Part shown: one piece after another, positions 5,914 through 9,586 of the stretch
Numbering within the stretch: the first letter of the stretch is position 1
How the letters are laid out: every line of letters starts with the position of its first letter
NCBI GenBank assembly: GCA_006227805.1
Contig: SBFT01000025.1
Location: 1 to 9,586, forward strand
From: Paracoccaceae bacterium
GTDB taxonomy: Bacteria; Pseudomonadota; Alphaproteobacteria; Rhodobacterales; Rhodobacteraceae
DNA: 9,586 bases
Direction of reading: 5' to 3'
Made by a program: the position numbers and the translations under genes
The notes under the pieces: generated by a model
The model's database searches: none
The model's input: only the letters and a program-made list of their open reading frames with translations
Told to the model about the DNA's origin: nothing

Positions 5914-8900
5914 TCATTGCGCGGCGATCCCTTCCATCCGGTCTTCCAGTGCATCTGCTGCGTCCTGAAGTGCCGCCAGCGTTTCGGCATCGGGCTGCCA
6001 GTAGTTCCGGTCCGAGGCCTCCAGCAGGCGGTTCGCCATGCGGCTCGACGCCGTGGGGTTCAGCGCAGCCAGACGCTCGCGCATCTCGGCGTCCAGGACG
6101 AAGGTCTCGCTGATGCGTTGATAGACCCAGGGGTCGACCTGGCCGGTCGTCGCCGACCAGCCCAGCGTGTTGGTCACATGCGCCTCGATCTGGCGGACGC
6201 CTTCTGCGCCATGCTTCAGCAGCCCCTCGAAGAATTTCGGGTTCAGCGACCGCGAGCGCGTCTCGAGCGCCACCTGTTCCTTCAATGTCCGGACGCGGGC
6301 GGCGCCCCGGGTCTGATCGCCGATATAGACGGCGGCCTCTTCCCCCTTGGCACGCTTCACCGCGCGGGCGATGCCGCCGAGGGTGTCGAAATAGTGGTCG
6401 ACGGTGGTCACCCCCAGTTCGACGCTTTCCAGGTTCTGATAGGCCAGTTCGACATCCGCCAGCGCCTGTTGCAGCAATTGCGGATTGGCCGCGGCCTTGC
6501 CGTCGACGCCATAGGCAAAGCTCTTGCGGGCCTGGTAGGCATCGGCCAGTTCGTCCTCGTCCCCGAAGGCGCTGCTGTCGACCAGCAGGTTCACGTTCGA
6601 CCCATAAGCGCCTTCCGCGTTCGAGAACACGCGCAGCGCCGCCGTCTTCAGATCGACGCCCATCTTCTCGGCATAGGCCAGCGCATGGGCGCGGATGAAG
6701 TTCATCTCGTCCGGCTCGTCCGCCTGCGCCGCCTTCAGCGCGGCCTCGGCCAGCATGCGGGTCTGCAAAGGCAGAAGATCGCGGAAAATGCCCGACAGCG
6801 TCATGATGACGTCGATGCGCGGGCGTCCCAGTTCGGCCAGCGGGATCAGGTCGGCCCCGGCCAGCCGGCCGAAGCTGTCGAAGCGGGGCCTTGCGCCCAT
6901 CAGCGCCAGCGCCTGCCCGATCGGGCCGCCGTCGGACTTGATGTTGTCCGATCCCCACAGGACCAGCGCCACCGTGCGCGGCAGCGTCGGATGGGTGTCG
7001 AGCAAGAGCTGCGCCTGCTTGGCGCCATCGCGGCAGGCGAACTCGGTCGGCATCCGGAACGGATCGAAGGCATGGATGTTGCGCCCCGTGGGCACGACGC
7101 TGGGCGACCGGATCAGGTCCCCGCCCGGCACCGGCGCGATGTAGCGCGCATCGAGCGCGCGCAGGATCGCGGGTATCTCGTGATCCTGGCGCAAGGCGGC
7201 ATCGACGCGGGCGCGGGTGTCGTCATCGGCGCCGTCGATCAGCGCCAGGTAATCCGCCCGCGCCGCGGCCGAGAAGGGCCGGCCCAGGACATGCAGACCA
7301 TCGGGGATCAGCGCGTCCTCGGTCTCCAAGAGCTTCAGCCACAACTGCATCGGCGGCGTCCCGGCCATGTCGACGGCGGCCGCCTGCTCGGCGATCAGCG
7401 CCTCGAGTTCGGCGCGCTGGCTGTCGTCCGGGCCCATCCCGCGCCAGCGCGAGAGGCTGTCCTTCAACTCGGCCAGACCCTTGTAGAGACCGCTCTGCGC
7501 GAGCGGCGGCGTCAGGTGTGTCACGGTCACGGCACCCGAACGACGCTTGGCGAGCGAGGCTTCGGACGGGTTGTTCGAGGCGTAGAGATAGATGTTCGGC
7601 ATCTCGCCGATCAGGCGATCGGGCCAGTCGCGGGCGCCCATGCCCGATTGCCGCCCCGGCATGAATTCCAGCGCGCCGTGCATGCCGAAATGCAGCACTG
7701 CGTCGGCGGCCCAGGAGTTACGGATCCACAGGTAGAACTGCACGAAGGCATGGGTCGGGGCGAAGCCCTTCTCGAACAGCAACCGCATCGGGTCGCCCTC
7801 GTAGCCGAAGGTCGGCTGGACACCGACGAAGACATTGCCGAACTCGCGTCCCAGCACGAAGACACCGCGTCCATCCGATTGCACCCGGCCCGGCGCGGGG
7901 CCCCAGACGGCCTCGATCGCCTTCAGGGGTGGCGTGTTCGCCACGATGTCGTCGGCGCCGACATGGGCGGCGACATTCGCCTCCTGACCATATTGCGCGG
8001 CATTGCCCTTCAGAACCGCCTCGCGCAGGGCATCGACGCTGTCGGGCACGTCCAGCGTGTAGCCACGCGCCTTCATGGCGTTCAGAGTGTTGAAGAGGCT
8101 CTCGAAGACGCTCAGGTAGGCGGCGGTGCCGGCCGCGCCCGCATTGGGCGGGAAACCGAACAGCACGATCGCGACCTTCTTCCGCGCGATCTCCAGGCGG
8201 CGCAACCGGGCCAGGCGACGGGTCTTCTCGACCAGCGTGTCCACGCGTTCGAGGCACGCAGCCATCGCCTTGCTGCCGCCCGAGCAGGCGCAGGCATGGG
8301 CGCAGCCGGTGCAGCCATCCGACCCCAGGCGACCGCCGAAGACGGTGGGGTTCGTGGCGCCGTCGATCTCGGGCAGGGCGATCAGCATCGTGGTCTCGAT
8401 CGGACCCAGGCCCTGGTCGCTGAGTGCCCATTGCGACAATGTCTGGAACTCCAGCGGATGCGCCGCGATGTAGGGCACGTCCAGCGCGCTCAGCGTCTCG
8501 ACCGCAGCGGCGCTGTCGTTATAGGCGGGGCCGCCCACAAGCGAGAACCCGGTCAGCGACACCAGCGCGTCGATCGTCGTGCCGGTCTTGTCGCGGAAAT
8601 AGGCCTCTATCGCGGGGCGACCATCGAGGCCACCGGCGAAGGCGGGCAACACGCGGATGCCCTTCGCCTCGAACCGGCGGATCACGGCGTCGTAATGGGC
8701 GGTGTCGGAACTCAGGACATAGGACCGCATCATCAGCAGGCCCACCGTCGCCACGGGCGCCTTGGGCGAGGGCAGCCTGCGCGGATCGGTGGTGATGCGC
8801 CCGTCCAGATCGGGATGGTAAAGACCCACATCCGGGTAGTCGACCGGCGCCGCGGCCTCGGGGGCGGACTTCCATCCCTGGCTGCGGGCATAGCGGTTCA

Positions 8901-9486
8901 GCAGGAAGCGCACCATCGCTTCGACGTTGTCGTCCGATCCGCCGAGCCAGTATTGCATCGTCAGGAACCAGGCGCGCAGGTCCTGCGCCTTGCCGGGAAT
9001 GAAACGCAGGATGCGCGGCAGGCGGCGCAGCATCGCCATGTTCCTCTCGCCCGAATTGGACGAGGGCTTGGAGGAGCCGCGCAGCTTCTTCATCAGCGCC
9101 ATCAGGCCCGAGGCCGGCGCCGTCATGTCGAGCGAACCCATCCGCGTCAGCTTGACGATCGCGGGGTCGGCCACGACGCCGATCATCGCGTCGCAGTCGG
9201 GACGGCGCGCCTGCAGGGCCGGCAGGATGCGCGCCACGTGCTCTTCGAGGAACAGAAGGTTCGCGACGATGATGTCGCCCGACATCACGGCCTCTTCGGC
9301 TGCCTCGAAGGCGCCGGGCGTCTCTCCCCATTCCGCGGCGGCATGGATCGAGATGCGCAGCCCGGGATAATCCCGCGCCAGTTTCGACATCGCGCGTTCC
9401 GCCGGACCCGCCGCGTGGCTGTCCAGCGTGACGATCACCACACGATAGCCGGGCAACCGGCCGGATATGGCGCCGTCATCGCGCAT
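5914..9486 (-). CDS. bchH: Magnesium chelatase large subunit BchH
   Basis: A 1190-residue porphyrin-binding subunit of Mg-chelatase. With the AAA+ BchI-BchD motor it inserts Mg2+ into protoporphyrin IX, the first committed step of bacteriochlorophyll synthesis. The order is an N-terminal domain (about 1-200, with GYRVVIVTLDSH and SGDIIVANLLFLEEHV), then the CobN/ChlH body. That body includes VQFYLWIRNSWAADAVLHFG and the conserved HFGMHGALEFMPGRQSGMG block (599-617, with H599, H603 and E607 near the proposed metal/porphyrin site), and SEASLAKRRSGAVTVTHLTP (641-660). A Cys-rich motif, C392-x2-C395-x3-C399-x-C401-x9-C411, corresponds to the proposed Fe-S site of R. capsulatus BchH. Length and position fit BchH, not cobalt chelatase CobN. 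The ATG overlaps the end of bchB by 11 nt, with an AAGG Shine-Dalgarno inside bchB. The stop is TGA. Confidence 0.97.
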   Translation of the reverse strand: MRDDGAISGRLPGYRVVIVTLDSHAAGPAERAMSKLARDYPGLRISIHAAAEWGETPGAFEAAEEAVMSGDIIVANLLFLEEHVARILPALQARRPDCDAMIGVVADPAIVKLTRMGSLDMTAPASGLMALMKKLRGSSKPSSNSGERNMAMLRRLPRILRFIPGKAQDLRAWFLTMQYWLGGSDDNVEAMVRFLLNRYARSQGWKSAPEAAAPVDYPDVGLYHPDLDGRITTDPRRLPSPKAPVATVGLLMMRSYVLSSDTAHYDAVIRRFEAKGIRVLPAFAGGLDGRPAIEAYFRDKTGTTIDALVSLTGFSLVGGPAYNDSAAAVETLSALDVPYIAAHPLEFQTLSQWALSDQGLGPIETTMLIALPEIDGATNPTVFGGRLGSDGCTGCAHACACSGGSKAMAACLERVDTLVEKTRRLARLRRLEIARKKVAIVLFGFPPNAGAAGTAAYLSVFESLFNTLNAMKARGYTLDVPDSVDALREAVLKGNAAQYGQEANVAAHVGADDIVANTPPLKAIEAVWGPAPGRVQSDGRGVFVLGREFGNVFVGVQPTFGYEGDPMRLLFEKGFAPTHAFVQFYLWIRNSWAADAVLHFGMHGALEFMPGRQSGMGARDWPDRLIGEMPNIYLYASNNPSEASLAKRRSGAVTVTHLTPPLAQSGLYKGLAELKDSLSRWRGMGPDDSQRAELEALIAEQAAAVDMAGTPPMQLWLKLLETEDALIPDGLHVLGRPFSAAARADYLALIDGADDDTRARVDAALRQDHEIPAILRALDARYIAPVPGGDLIRSPSVVPTGRNIHAFDPFRMPTEFACRDGAKQAQLLLDTHPTLPRTVALVLWGSDNIKSDGGPIGQALALMGARPRFDSFGRLAGADLIPLAELGRPRIDVIMTLSGIFRDLLPLQTRMLAEAALKAAQADEPDEMNFIRAHALAYAEKMGVDLKTAALRVFSNAEGAYGSNVNLLVDSSAFGDEDELADAYQARKSFAYGVDGKAAANPQLLQQALADVELAYQNLESVELGVTTVDHYFDTLGGIARAVKRAKGEEAAVYIGDQTRGAARVRTLKEQVALETRSRSLNPKFFEGLLKHGAEGVRQIEAHVTNTLGWSATTGQVDPWVYQRISETFVLDAEMRERLAALNPTASSRMANRLLEASDRNYWQPDAETLAALQDAADALEDRMEGIAAQ
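8254..8313 (-). other. Cys-rich probable iron-sulfur motif within bchH
   Basis: These codons cover BchH residues 392-411: C392-x2-C395-x3-C399-x-C401-x9-C411, directly after the family text NPTVFGGR. An oxygen-sensitive Fe-S cluster has been reported for R. capsulatus BchH at a CxxCxxxC-type motif beginning near residue 393, so the position matches. I see the cysteines; cluster binding in this protein is inferred from that family member. Cyanobacterial and plant ChlH are generally regarded as lacking the motif. Confidence 0.6.
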
Positions 9487-9586
9487 AATGGGCCTTCGCT
9501 TCGTAAAGCGTGTCGATGCTGATCTGCCGCACGCCGCGCGAGGCGGCGTAGGTTTCCGTGTTCCGCCGCGCCTTGCCGCGCACGAA
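9476..9586 (-). CDS. bchB: Light-independent protochlorophyllide reductase subunit BchB, C-terminal end (cut by window edge)
   Basis: Only the last 36 codons are in the window; the rest lies beyond base 9586. The reading frame gives FVRGKARRNTETYAASRGV, then QISIDTLYEAKAHYAR and a TGA at 9478-9476. The conserved FVRGKARRNTE block and the DTLYEAKAH end are characteristic of the small C-terminal domain of BchB, which helps bind protochlorophyllide in the NifK-like subunit of the BchN-BchB complex. The stop lies 11 nt inside bchH, so bchB and bchH are probably translationally coupled. The order bchB-bchH-bchL-bchM is that of the bchFNBHLM operon of Rhodobacter relatives, so bchN and bchF are expected just outside. 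Confidence is high despite the short length because both sequence and position agree. Confidence 0.93.
   Translation of the reverse strand, partial: FVRGKARRNTETYAASRGVRQISIDTLYEAKAHYAR

Noticed and set aside
5844..5990. Longer BchL start at 5990
   Set aside because: It would run into the end of bchH and add a 49-residue basic sequence with no family match. The ATG at 5843 has a good Shine-Dalgarno and the expected MSPxD start.
5842..9522. A 1226-codon open frame on the plus strand opposite bchH
   Set aside because: It mirrors bchH almost end to end, as expected when a GC-rich gene with strong third-position bias leaves the antisense codon frame free of stops. Its translation is His/Gln/Arg/Gly-rich without family motifs, while the minus strand encodes a clear, full-length BchH.

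Overview
This window is a contiguous piece of the photosynthesis gene cluster of an aerobic-type purple phototroph, almost certainly a member of the Rhodobacteraceae (Rhodobacter/Roseobacter relatives) in the Alphaproteobacteria. The evidence is the high GC content, the gene order bchB-bchH-bchL-bchM-lhaA-puhA-puhB-puhC-(small ORF)-acsF, and close protein similarity, recalled from memory, to Rhodobacter sphaeroides BchL and PuhA. All real genes lie on the minus strand, so transcription runs from the high to the low coordinates. The window begins inside acsF and ends inside bchB; both are cut by the window edge, not broken.

From right to left: the last 36 codons of bchB (dark-operative protochlorophyllide reductase); full bchH (large subunit of Mg-chelatase); bchL (ATP-dependent reductase protein of the protochlorophyllide reductase); bchM (Mg-protoporphyrin IX methyltransferase); lhaA (12-TM PucC-family light-harvesting 1 assembly protein); puhA (reaction centre H subunit); puhB and puhC (membrane assembly factors); a 98-residue small protein that I call as probable BciE, the extra subunit of the alphaproteobacterial oxygen-dependent cyclase; and the first 154 codons of acsF (di-iron oxidative cyclase).

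Together these genes insert magnesium into protoporphyrin IX (BchH), methylate it (BchM), close the isocyclic ring using oxygen (AcsF plus BciE), and reduce the D ring in the dark (BchL with BchN/BchB). They also supply a structural subunit of the reaction centre (PuhA) and the factors that assemble the core complex (LhaA, PuhB, PuhC). The genes are tightly packed. Stop/start overlaps occur at bchB-bchH (11 nt), bchL-bchM (1 nt), bchM-lhaA (4 nt) and bciE-acsF (4 nt). The only notable gaps are bchH-bchL (70 nt), puhA-puhB (65 nt), lhaA-puhA (25 nt) and puhC-bciE (23 nt). This is the layout of a superoperon in which bch transcripts read through into puh.

I see no mobile element, CRISPR array, tRNA/rRNA or intrinsic terminator. 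No gap exceeds 70 bases. I did not find a wholly new system. The points worth a second look are the small cyclase partner, a Cys-rich (probable Fe-S) motif in BchH, an Ala/Arg-rich insertion at the BchL N-terminus, and intercistronic hairpins next to puhB and bchL.
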